7,095 bases of DNA from Synergistaceae bacterium (GTDB taxonomy: Bacteria; Synergistota; Synergistia; Synergistales; Aminobacteriaceae), in contig JAITPZ010000147.1 in NCBI GenBank assembly GCA_031289165.1, positions 1 to 7,095 of the forward strand, in the 5' to 3' direction. Each line of letters opens with the position of its first letter. Within the stretch, counting starts at the first letter, position 1. The position numbers and the translations under genes are program-made. Shown one piece after another: positions 1-5,626 of the stretch. Under the pieces are notes generated by a model, which was given only the letters and a program-made list of their open reading frames with translations, did not search any database and had not been told where the DNA came from.

Positions 1-621
1 CAGATTCAGCATATCGACCTGATGTCTCTTGGAGGGACGAACATTCTGGCGCTGATCGTTCTCAGGGGGGGACTGGTTCACCACTCACAGTTTTCTCTGT
101 CCTGCGAGACCGAGCCCGCCGTGATCGAGGAGCTGGCGCGCCGCATCAATACCGTGGCCTCCGGGAGGACCTGGACGGAGGTGAGAAGCGTGCTCTACGA
201 CTTCGTGCTGAACGGTCTGGAGAACGTCGAAGAGGCATGCAGGACGGCGATTCTGGAGTTGGATAAATTCCTTACCGTGCAGAACTATCGCTTCTTCAGC
301 AGCGGAGCCCAGCATATTTTGAACCTGCCCCACTTCCAGGCCCTGGGCCGGCTCCAGGCGGTTATGTCCCTGTTGGAACAGGAAAAACCGCTCTCCACGC
401 TGATTGAGCGCTGTCGACAATCGGAGTCGCTCAGGGTCAGCATCGGAGAGGAAAACGGCGTCGAGGGCGTGGAGGGAATGGAGGAAAACTCCATGATCCT
501 CATCCCGGCGCACATGCGGCAGCAAAAGGCCGTTTTGGGGCTGATAGGCCCGCTGAGAATGGACTATGAGCGTTCGATCAACATCCTGGAGGCCATGGTG
601 GACGCTCTGAGCAGAGAATAA
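1..621 (+). CDS. hrcA: Heat-inducible transcription repressor HrcA (C-terminal part, 5' end outside window)
   Basis: HrcA represses class I heat-shock operons by binding CIRCE operators; its activity depends on GroEL, so it responds to misfolded-protein load. The reading frame is open from base 1 (codons CAG ATT CAG CAT...) and ends at TAA 619-621, giving 206 residues of a protein usually about 340 long. The N-terminal winged helix-turn-helix is therefore missing, and the internal ATG at 22 is not the true start. Family marks visible here are the segment reading QIQHIDLMSLGG and then ALIVLRGG at the beginning of the ligand/dimer domain, and the C-terminal signature IGPLRMDYERSINILEAM about 20 residues from the end, which matches the HrcA consensus 'IGP.RM.Y'. 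The gene lies 24 nt upstream of grpE, the usual order for an autoregulated hrcA-grpE-dnaK operon. The identity comes from motifs and gene order together. Confidence 0.95.
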   Translation, partial: QIQHIDLMSLGGTNILALIVLRGGLVHHSQFSLSCETEPAVIEELARRINTVASGRTWTEVRSVLYDFVLNGLENVEEACRTAILELDKFLTVQNYRFFSSGAQHILNLPHFQALGRLQAVMSLLEQEKPLSTLIERCRQSESLRVSIGEENGVEGVEGMEENSMILIPAHMRQQKAVLGLIGPLRMDYERSINILEAMVDALSRE

Positions 622-645
622 ATGTGATTTGGGAGAGGATAGTAC

Positions 646-1323
646 ATGGCGAAGAGAAATTGGGTAGACGGGATAGACGACATGGAGGAAGAGGAACGCC
701 AGGGTCGCTTCAGAGAGGATTCTGAGGAAGACCTCGAGGACGATTTCGTCGAGACGGATACGGAGGACAGCGGAGAGAGGGAGATTTCGGAGATAAAAGA
801 AAATTTGAAAGTGGTGACCCCGGAAGAGGGTGACGGACCCCTCACGGTCGTGGATCAGCTCAGATCTGAAAATGAGAGCCTGAAAAACGACCTCGCTCTC
901 GCCCGCGCGGACCTCTATAACTATCGTCAGCGGGTCGAGCGGGAGCGCATTCAAAAAATGAAGCTGATTTCCGAGGACAGGGCCGCCGAGTTTATTCCGG
1001 TGCTCGACAATCTGGACCGGGCGCTTCTCGTTCCCGGGGAAACGAGCGTGAAGGACGTGCTCACAGGTGTGCGCATGGTGCAGCGCCAGTTTCTCTCGGT
1101 CCTGGAGAACGCGGGCATCACCGTCATTCCGACGGAGGGTTGCGCTTTTGATCCTCAGTGGCACAACGCGGTCGAGACGGAGATTGTCGATGACCCCGAG
1201 CAGGACGGAATGGTTCTGCAGGAGCTCACGCGCGGCTATCAAACGCCGAATCGCGCCGTACGCGCAGCGCATGTGCGGGTGGGGAAACTGAAGGGCGACG
1301 AGATCGACGACGGCACTGAATGA
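646..1323 (+). CDS. grpE: Nucleotide exchange factor GrpE
   Basis: GrpE is the cytoplasmic exchange factor that opens the DnaK nucleotide-binding domain, releases ADP and lets ATP rebind, so that substrate is let go. The product is 225 residues. Residues 1-65 or so are strongly acidic and probably disordered. About 68-115 look like the long dimerising coiled coil. The hallmark DNLDRAL is at 121-127. The C-terminal beta domain follows (about 160-220) with the pattern FDPQWHNAVETE, then QELTRGYQTPNRAVRAAHVRVGK, matching the family signature 'FDP..H.A ... G....R..R.A.V.V'. The ATG at 646 is preceded by GGGAGAGG (631-638) at 7 nt spacing, which supports this start. The gene begins 24 nt after hrcA and is followed by a structured 116-nt gap before dnaK. 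The acidic N-terminal extension is longer than the minimal family form but within the known range. Confidence 0.97.
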   Translation: MAKRNWVDGIDDMEEEERQGRFREDSEEDLEDDFVETDTEDSGEREISEIKENLKVVTPEEGDGPLTVVDQLRSENESLKNDLALARADLYNYRQRVERERIQKMKLISEDRAAEFIPVLDNLDRALLVPGETSVKDVLTGVRMVQRQFLSVLENAGITVIPTEGCAFDPQWHNAVETEIVDDPEQDGMVLQELTRGYQTPNRAVRAAHVRVGKLKGDEIDDGTE

Positions 1324-1371
1324 TCGGGGAGGGGAGGCCGAAGGTTTGCGCAGCGACTTTCGCCCTCCCGA
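1324..1371 (+). promoter_or_regulatory. Long imperfect hairpin in the grpE-dnaK gap (possible attenuator or mRNA processing element)
   Basis: Immediately after the grpE stop codon the RNA can fold into a two-part hairpin. The outer stem pairs TCGGG (1324-1328) with CCCGA (1367-1371) and, after a bulged G, AGGG (1330-1333) with CCCT (1363-1366). The inner stem pairs CGAAGG (1339-1344) with CTTTCG (1357-1362) with one G-U pair and a 12-nt loop. No clear T-run follows (the downstream sequence is pyrimidine-rich but ends TTCTTAAT), so a strong intrinsic terminator is unlikely. A partial attenuator, or a structure protecting or delimiting the dnaK messenger, fits better. The 3' arm is part of a 20-bp sequence repeated before dnaJ. 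The function is inferred and the pairing was found by eye. Confidence 0.5.
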
Positions 1372-1380
1372 GCTTCAATC
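1361..1380 (+). repeat. 20-bp intergenic repeat, copy A (before dnaK)
   Basis: The sequence CGCCCTCCCGAGCTTCAATC at this place occurs again, without mismatch, at 3405-3424. Both copies are in the same orientation, both lie in a non-coding gap of the chaperone operon, and both supply the 3' arm of a GC-rich hairpin. This copy ends 59 nt before the dnaK start codon. The exact match is directly visible. Whether it is a dispersed genomic repeat or a shared regulatory element cannot be told from one window. Confidence 0.85.
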
Positions 1381-1385
1381 CCTTT

Positions 1386-1430
1386 CTTAATAAAGTTAAA
1401 AATAAGGTTAAAAGTTAAAATTTCAGGGGG
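1386..1430 (+). promoter_or_regulatory. AT-rich dnaK leader with triple GTTAAAA and ribosome binding site
   Basis: An almost G/C-free stretch precedes dnaK and contains GTTAAAA three times (1395-1401, 1407-1413, 1414-1420), the last two directly adjacent. It is followed by the Shine-Dalgarno AGGGGG at 1425-1430, spaced 9 nt from the ATG at 1440. An unstructured A/T-rich tract directly before a strong Shine-Dalgarno is the kind of sequence that favours ribosome loading. It could also hide a weak promoter (TTCAAT 1374-1379 and TAAAAA 1397-1402 with a 17-nt spacer is a poor match). I see no CIRCE operator here. Confidence 0.45.
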
Positions 1431-1439
1431 AATCAGGAT

Positions 1440-3275
1440 ATGTCGAGGGTAGTGGGAATAGATCTGGGAACGACGAACAGTTGCATTGCGGTACAGGAGG
1501 GAGATCAGACCACCATCATCTCCAACGCGGAGGGGATGCGCACGACGCCCTCCGTTGTCGCCTTCACGAAGGAGGACGAGCGCCTCGTCGGCCAGCTGGC
1601 CAAGCGGCAGGCGATTGTCAACGCGGACCGCACAATCATCTCCATCAAGCGCGAGATGGGTTCGGACTATCGCGTGACGATCGACGACAAAAAATACACG
1701 CCGCAGGAGATCTCCGCGATGATCCTGCAGAAGCTGAAACACGACGCGGAGGAGTATCTGGGCGAGGAGGTGAACCAGGCGGTCATCACCGTCCCGGCCT
1801 ACTTCACGGACGCTCAGCGGCAGGCCACCAAGGACGCGGGCACCATCGCCGGACTCGAGGTGCTGCGCATCATCAACGAACCCACGGCGGCCTGTCTGGC
1901 CTATGGCGAAAACAAGCAGGAGGAACACAAGATCCTGGTGTTCGACCTCGGCGGAGGCACCTTCGACGTCTCGATACTGGATGTAGGGGAAGGGGTGTTC
2001 GAGGTCCTGTCGACGTCCGGCGACAATCGCCTGGGTGGCGATGACTGGGATAACCGGATCGTGGAGTGGATGACGTCCGAGTTCAAAAAGCTGGAGGGCG
2101 TCGACCTGAAGAACGATCGCATGGCGATACAGCGTCTGCGCGAGGCGGCGGAGAAAGCGAAGGTAGAACTCTCCTCCATGATGGAGACCACGATTTCCCT
2201 GCCCTTCATCACCGCGAATCAGACCGGCCCCAAACACATGGAGATGAAGCTCTCCCGCGCGAAGTTCGAGGAAATGACGGCGGACCTGCTGGACCGAACC
2301 GTCGGCCCGACGAAACGCGCGATAGATGACTCCGGCCTCAAGGTCGAGGAGATCAACAAGGTCCTTCTGGTCGGCGGCTCGACCCGTATGCCGATGGTCC
2401 AGAAGAAGATCCAGGAGCTGCTGGGCAAGGACCCGACCAGGGGCATCAACCCCGACGAGTGCGTCGCGGCCGGCGCGGCCATCCAGGGGGCAATCCTGAA
2501 GGGCGAACACCGGGATATCGTGCTGGTAGACGTCACTCCTTTGTCCCTCGGACTCGAGACTCTGGGTGGTGTTTTCACGAAGATCATCGAGCGCAACACG
2601 GCCATTCCGGTCTCCAAAAGCCAGGCATTCACGACGGCGGCGAGTAATCAGACGCAGGTCGAGATTCTGGTCCTGCAGGGCGAGCGCGCCATGGCCGGCG
2701 ACAACGTGAAGCTGGGGCAGTTCGTGCTGGACGGGATCCCGCCCGCGCCGCGCGGCATACCTCAGATTGAGGTCACGTTCAATATCGACGTCAACGGCAT
2801 TTTGAACGTCACGGCCAGGGACAAGGGGACGGGCAAGAATCAGAAGATCACGATTCAGTCCTCCAATCTCTCCAAGGACGATATCGAGCGCATGAGGACC
2901 GACGCGGAGTCTCACGCCGATGAGGACGGCAAAAAACGCCTGTTCATCGAGGCGCGTAACGAAGCGGACGCGATGCTGTTCGCCGCGGAGAAGCTTCTGT
3001 CGGAACAGGGCGACAGAATGACCGCCGAGGAAAAGGGCAAAATCAATTCTGGCGTCGGGGAGGTAAAGAAGGCCCTCGATTCGGAGGACATCGAGCAGCT
3101 GAAGCACGGGCAGTCCAACCTGGAAAGGGTCCTTCAGGAGTTCTCGACCCGTATTTATCAGGAGGCGGGGCCGTCGGGATCCTCTTCCGGGCACGATCAT
3201 CCGGAAAGCGGAACCGGAGCTTCCTCGTCCGGGGGAGAGACCGTCGACGCCGAGTTCACGGATCAGGGGAATTAG
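1440..3275 (+). CDS. dnaK: Chaperone protein DnaK (Hsp70)
   Basis: ATP-driven cytoplasmic Hsp70 that binds exposed hydrophobic peptides and works with the DnaJ proteins and GrpE encoded beside it. The product is 611 residues. The nucleotide-binding domain (about 1-358) shows GIDLGTTNSC at 6-15, INEPTAA with the catalytic-type Glu147, DLGGGTFD at 169-176 (Thr174 equals the autophosphorylated Thr199 of E. coli) and VGGSTR at 311-316. The interdomain linker VLVDVTPLSLGLET spans about 361-374. The substrate-binding beta domain includes NTAIPVSKSQ, LQGER and PPAPRGIPQIEV, followed by the helical lid. A Ser/Gly-rich flexible tail ends in VDAEFTDQGN, a variant of the usual VDAEFEE-type end. The first 147 residues are 24 shorter than in E. 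coli, meaning the N-terminal-domain insert is absent, as in Bacillus DnaK. The start ATG 1440 has AGGGGG 9 nt upstream. The stop is TAG 3273-3275. Confidence 0.99.
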   Translation: MSRVVGIDLGTTNSCIAVQEGDQTTIISNAEGMRTTPSVVAFTKEDERLVGQLAKRQAIVNADRTIISIKREMGSDYRVTIDDKKYTPQEISAMILQKLKHDAEEYLGEEVNQAVITVPAYFTDAQRQATKDAGTIAGLEVLRIINEPTAACLAYGENKQEEHKILVFDLGGGTFDVSILDVGEGVFEVLSTSGDNRLGGDDWDNRIVEWMTSEFKKLEGVDLKNDRMAIQRLREAAEKAKVELSSMMETTISLPFITANQTGPKHMEMKLSRAKFEEMTADLLDRTVGPTKRAIDDSGLKVEEINKVLLVGGSTRMPMVQKKIQELLGKDPTRGINPDECVAAGAAIQGAILKGEHRDIVLVDVTPLSLGLETLGGVFTKIIERNTAIPVSKSQAFTTAASNQTQVEILVLQGERAMAGDNVKLGQFVLDGIPPAPRGIPQIEVTFNIDVNGILNVTARDKGTGKNQKITIQSSNLSKDDIERMRTDAESHADEDGKKRLFIEARNEADAMLFAAEKLLSEQGDRMTAEEKGKINSGVGEVKKALDSEDIEQLKHGQSNLERVLQEFSTRIYQEAGPSGSSSGHDHPESGTGASSSGGETVDAEFTDQGN

Positions 3276-3278
3276 CGG

Positions 3279-3287
3279 TGCTATAAT
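3279..3287 (+). promoter_or_regulatory. Extended -10 promoter candidate (TGCTATAAT) after dnaK
   Basis: TGCTATAAT is a perfect TATAAT hexamer (3282-3287) with the extended TGn element, placed 4 nt after the dnaK stop codon. A start point near 3294 would be expected. There is no good -35 box at 16-18 nt, but extended -10 promoters can work without one. Transcription from here would either give a short RNA ending at the hairpin at 3329-3358 or supply dnaJ after readthrough. It is a sequence match only. Confidence 0.5.
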
Positions 3288-3328
3288 CTGACGGGTCACG
3301 AAGGCGTTGGGCGACCGCAGAGTCATTT

Positions 3329-3358
3329 ACGGAGAGGGAAAGTCTCTCTCCGTTCTTT
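3329..3358 (+). terminator. Terminator-like hairpin between dnaK and dnaJ
   Basis: ACGGAGAGGG (3329-3338) pairs with the stretch ending CTCTCCGT (3344-3353), giving a 10-bp stem with one G-U pair and a five-base loop AAAGT, followed by TCTTT (3354-3358). The stem is strong and ends in a short, interrupted T-tract, so it could act as a partial terminator lowering dnaJ relative to dnaK, or as a 3' end stabiliser of the dnaK message. It lies 54 nt past the dnaK stop codon. Confidence 0.6.
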
Positions 3359-3390
3359 AATGTCCGATTCGCAATAACCAGGGGGCCCGG

Positions 3391-3435
3391 GGGCGAACGG
3401 GCTCCGCCCTCCCGAGCTTCAATCAGCCCTTTTTT
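3391..3435 (+). promoter_or_regulatory. GC-rich structured element with T-run upstream of dnaJ (terminator or pseudoknot candidate)
   Basis: Two pairings are possible. Stem 1 joins GGGCG (3391-3395) to CGCCC (3405-3409). Stem 2 joins GGGCT (3399-3403) to AGCCC (3425-3429) and is directly followed by six T (3430-3435). Because the 5' arm of stem 2 sits in the loop of stem 1, the two could coexist as an H-type pseudoknot with crossing loops of 3, 1 and 15 nt, or exclude each other as in an attenuator. Stem 2 plus the T-run alone resembles an intrinsic terminator with a 21-nt loop. The T-run ends 28 nt before the dnaJ start. Function is inferred. Confidence 0.45.
3405..3424 (+). repeat. 20-bp intergenic repeat, copy B (before dnaJ)
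   Basis: Exact second copy of the 20-bp sequence found at 1361-1380, in the same orientation, ending 39 nt before the dnaJ start codon. Its first five bases form the 3' arm of stem 1 of the structured element at 3391-3435. Most of the 20 bases would lie in the loop closed by stem 2. The flanks of the two copies differ, so the shared unit is short. Confidence 0.85.
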
Positions 3436-3450
3436 ATTTCTCTGAATCGC

Positions 3451-3456
3451 GGGGTG
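3451..3456 (+). promoter_or_regulatory. Ribosome binding site deciding the TTG start of dnaJ
   Basis: GGGGTG at 3451-3456 sits 7 nt before the TTG at 3464. No ATG or GTG is available in this frame: an in-frame TGA at 3443-3445 closes it upstream, and the codons in between are ATC GCG GGG TGT TGT CTT. The J-domain begins within four residues of the TTG, so this start is well supported although the codon is rare and the Shine-Dalgarno is only moderate. Confidence 0.6.
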
Positions 3457-3463
3457 TTGTCTT

Positions 3464-4594
3464 TTGGAAGATTTGTATCAGATATTGGGAGTTTCGCGCG
3501 ATGCCTCGCAGGCGGAAATCAAAAAGGCGTACCGTCAGCTCGTTCGGCAGTACCATCCGGACACGAATCGCGATAACCCGGAAGCCGAAGAGAAGTTCAA
3601 GAAAATCAACGCGGCCTGGTCCGTCCTCGGCGATTCCGAAAAGCGCGCCCGTTACGACCAGTTTGGCGCGACCGACGGGGGAGGCAGTCCCTTTGAGGGC
3701 GGCTTTGGCGGCGCCGGGTTCGGGGACCTTTTCGGCGATCTGTTCGAGCAGGTTTTCAGCGGGGGCATGGGCGGTCGACGCGCCGACCCCAACGCGCCGC
3801 GCCGCGGCGCCGATCTCGAGATGGGCGTCAGCGTCGCGCTTTTGGAGGCGGCGAACGGCATCACCCGCAACCTCGAAATTCCCCGATGGGACAGCTGCGC
3901 CGCCTGCGGCGGAACGGGAGCTAAAGCGGGGACGTCTCCAAAGACCTGTGACGCCTGCGGCGGACGCGGTCAGGTCGAAAACGTGCAGCGCACGCCTTTC
4001 GGGCAGTTCGTTTCCGTCGGCGCCTGTCCCCGTTGTCAGGGACGGGGGAAGATCATCGAAGAGCACTGTCCGGAGTGCAGCGGACGCGGCCAGGTTCGGC
4101 GGAACCACAGGGTCGAGGTCAAGATTCCGGCTGGGGTCGAGACGGGGACGCGTCTGCGCATCACCGGGGAAGGCGAGGGAGGAACGAACGGGGGGCCGCC
4201 CGGCGACCTGTTCCTCGTTTTGGAGGTCGAACGTCACCGGGATTTCGAGCGCGACGGAGGCGACCTTCACAGCCGTCTCCTTCTCACTTGGCCCCAGGCG
4301 GTTTTGGGAACGTCCATGGAGATTCCCACGCTGATTGACGGCAGGGAAAAAATAGAGGTTCCCGCGGGCACGACGCACGGCCGGGTCCTGAAGGTCAGGG
4401 GCATGGGCATGCCGCGGCTGCGCGGGCCGCGCGGGCGCGGTGACCTTTACGTTCACGTGTTCATCGACGTTCCTTCGAAGCTCAACGAGAAGCAGAAGGC
4501 TCTCATCTCCGAACTGGCCAGGGAAATGAAGGTTCCCGTAGCCTCTTCCTCCGAGGAGGGCATCTTCGACAAATTTAAAAAGCTCTTCGATTGA
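3464..4594 (+). CDS. dnaJ: Chaperone protein DnaJ (class A Hsp40)
   Basis: Co-chaperone that delivers unfolded clients to DnaK and stimulates its ATPase. The product is 376 residues, the usual class A length. The J-domain (1 to about 65) carries the essential HPD at 31-33 within RQYHPDTN. A Gly/Phe-rich linker follows (about 68-105). The zinc-binding domain (145-209) has all four CxxCxGxG motifs: CAACGGTG, CDACGGRG, CPRCQGRG and CPECSGRG. The rest is the two-lobed substrate-binding and dimerising C-terminal region, with GDLFLVLEVERH and GRGDLYVHVFIDVP typical of the family. Translation starts at TTG 3464, the only start possible before the J-domain, and stops at TGA 4592-4594. The 188-nt structured gap after dnaK suggests that its level is set separately from dnaK. 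The intact HPD and zinc motifs indicate a functional protein. Confidence 0.98.
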   Translation: MEDLYQILGVSRDASQAEIKKAYRQLVRQYHPDTNRDNPEAEEKFKKINAAWSVLGDSEKRARYDQFGATDGGGSPFEGGFGGAGFGDLFGDLFEQVFSGGMGGRRADPNAPRRGADLEMGVSVALLEAANGITRNLEIPRWDSCAACGGTGAKAGTSPKTCDACGGRGQVENVQRTPFGQFVSVGACPRCQGRGKIIEEHCPECSGRGQVRRNHRVEVKIPAGVETGTRLRITGEGEGGTNGGPPGDLFLVLEVERHRDFERDGGDLHSRLLLTWPQAVLGTSMEIPTLIDGREKIEVPAGTTHGRVLKVRGMGMPRLRGPRGRGDLYVHVFIDVPSKLNEKQKALISELAREMKVPVASSSEEGIFDKFKKLFD

Positions 4595-4654
4595 CATCGG
4601 CCGGGGTATGGCCCTCCGGACGCGGGGGGAGCGTATGAAAGCGGGTGAGGATTT

Positions 4655-5572
4655 ATGGCCGTGCAATACAGAGACTATTACGAAATTCTTGGAGTGCCGC
4701 GCACGGCATCGCAGGACGACATTCGCAGGGCGTATCGGAAGCTCGCGAAAAAATATCATCCGGACGTTTCCAAAGAAAAAAACGCGGACGTCCGTTACAG
4801 GGAAATCAACGAGGCTTACGAGGTTCTGAAGGACTCGGACAAGCGCGCCCGATACGACACGCTGGGGGCAAACTGGGAACAGGGCCAGGATTTTGCCCCT
4901 CCGCCGGGATGGCAGGGTGCGGGTGGCCCCCACGTCGAATTTGGAGGCGAATGGGGGAACTTCAGTGACTTTTTCAGGGCGATGTTCGGCGGTGACGTTC
5001 CGGGCGGCGACATGCAGGACATCTTCGCCGGGAGGGGCGCGCCCGCGGGCGGCCGTTCCCGTTCCATTCAGCGTGACAGAGAGGTCGAACTGACGCTGTC
5101 GCTCGAGGACGTGGCGAAGGGGGGGACTTATGCCCTCGCCTTTCGATCGTCGAATCGGGCTGAGCCGACGACGCTTAACGTCAACCTGCCGCGCGGCATC
5201 GTCGATGGCTCGCGCATCCGTCTTCCGGGTAAGGCGCCCGGCGGCGGCGATCTCTACGTGACCATCCGCATCGCTCCTCACTCCGTTTTCGAGGTCGATG
5301 GACACGATCTGATCCGCACGGTGAGGGTCGCGCCGGCAACGGCGGTGCTGGGTGGGGAGGTGGACGTCGAAACCCTCGATGGAAGTGTCGGAATGAAGCT
5401 CCCCCCAGGCATCCAGGCGGGACAGAAACTGCGGCTCAGGGGCAGGGGGCTCCCCCGTCGTGGTGGCGGAGACAACGGCAACCTGTTCGTTCGCGTCGAA
5501 ATCGCCGTCCCCAAACACCTGACGGATCGACAGAGGGAACTCTGGGAAGAACTGGCGAGGCTGGAAAAATAA
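4655..5572 (+). CDS. cbpA: Class B J-domain protein (CbpA/DnaJ-like co-chaperone without zinc finger)
   Basis: A second Hsp40, 305 residues long. Residues 1-70 form a J-domain (YRDYYEILGVPRTAS..., HPD at 35-37 in KKYHPDVS). About 75-130 is a Gly/Pro/Phe-rich linker (APPPGWQGAGGPH, FFRAMFGGDVPGGD). About 135-300 is the C-terminal substrate-binding region with LPRGIVDGSRIRLPG, GGGDLYVTIRIAPH and GLPRRGGGDNGNLFVRVEI. The zinc finger is absent; the protein contains no cysteine at all. This is the layout of E. coli CbpA. ATG 4655 is preceded by GTGAGG (4645-4650) at a short spacing of 4 nt. The gene starts 60 nt after dnaJ without a convincing terminator between them, so the two are probably cotranscribed and would share the single DnaK. 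CbpA is the closest familiar name; orthology to the E. coli gene is not shown by sequence alone. Confidence 0.92.
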   Translation: MAVQYRDYYEILGVPRTASQDDIRRAYRKLAKKYHPDVSKEKNADVRYREINEAYEVLKDSDKRARYDTLGANWEQGQDFAPPPGWQGAGGPHVEFGGEWGNFSDFFRAMFGGDVPGGDMQDIFAGRGAPAGGRSRSIQRDREVELTLSLEDVAKGGTYALAFRSSNRAEPTTLNVNLPRGIVDGSRIRLPGKAPGGGDLYVTIRIAPHSVFEVDGHDLIRTVRVAPATAVLGGEVDVETLDGSVGMKLPPGIQAGQKLRLRGRGLPRRGGGDNGNLFVRVEIAVPKHLTDRQRELWEELARLEK

Positions 5573-5575
5573 CTC

Positions 5576-5593
5576 CGGCTTCGCCGTTTTTTT
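5576..5593 (+). terminator. Short intrinsic terminator after the second J-protein gene
   Basis: CGGC (5576-5579) and GCCG (5583-5586) pair around a TTC loop, followed at once by seven T (5587-5593). It begins 3 nt after the stop codon. The stem is short, but the uninterrupted T-run, and the A-rich end of the gene that could extend the stem, make it the best candidate for the 3' end of the chaperone operon. Confidence 0.65.
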
Positions 5594-5610
5594 ATAAATA
5601 CATATGCTTA

Positions 5611-5623
5611 TATGAATTGTGAA
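5611..5623 (+). repeat. 13-bp direct repeat, first copy
   Basis: TATGAATTGTGAA occurs here and again at 5858-5870, 247 bp further on. This copy overlaps the expected -35 zone of the promoter candidate at 5627-5635; the other lies directly before the ribosome binding site of the chemoreceptor gene. A role as a regulator site is possible but not shown. Confidence 0.6.
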
Positions 5624-5626
5624 TCG

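Noticed and set aside
85..1272. 395-codon minus-strand open frame opposite hrcA and grpE
   Set aside because: It crosses two well-supported genes in antisense, and its composition is typical of a shadow frame.
1239..3326. 695-codon open frame on the minus strand opposite dnaK
   Set aside because: Long antisense frames opposite dnaK are a familiar by-product of codon bias in GC-rich genes. The predicted protein is Arg/Leu/Asp/His-rich with no recognisable family, and the sense strand is a perfect DnaK.
3294..3380. Possible tRNA-like sequence ending in ACCA in the dnaK-dnaJ gap
   Set aside because: No acceptor stem pairs with the 5' end and there is no TTCGA/TTCAA T-loop in the proper place, so a tRNA is not supported.
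4062..4080. Inverted repeat GCACT-N6-AGTGC resembling half of a CIRCE operator
   Set aside because: It lies inside the fourth zinc motif of dnaJ, is too short and lacks the TTAGCACTC/GAGTGCTAA arms. No true CIRCE was seen in the window; it would be expected upstream of hrcA, outside.
4595..4654. Inverted GGCC/CCGG blocks between dnaJ and the second J-protein gene
   Set aside because: The stem is short and imperfect with no T-run. It is not convincing as a terminator, so the two genes are taken as cotranscribed.
3434..5518. 694-codon minus-strand open frame opposite both J-protein genes
   Set aside because: It spans two clear genes and their spacer in antisense and has no domain features. 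It is a shadow of codon bias.
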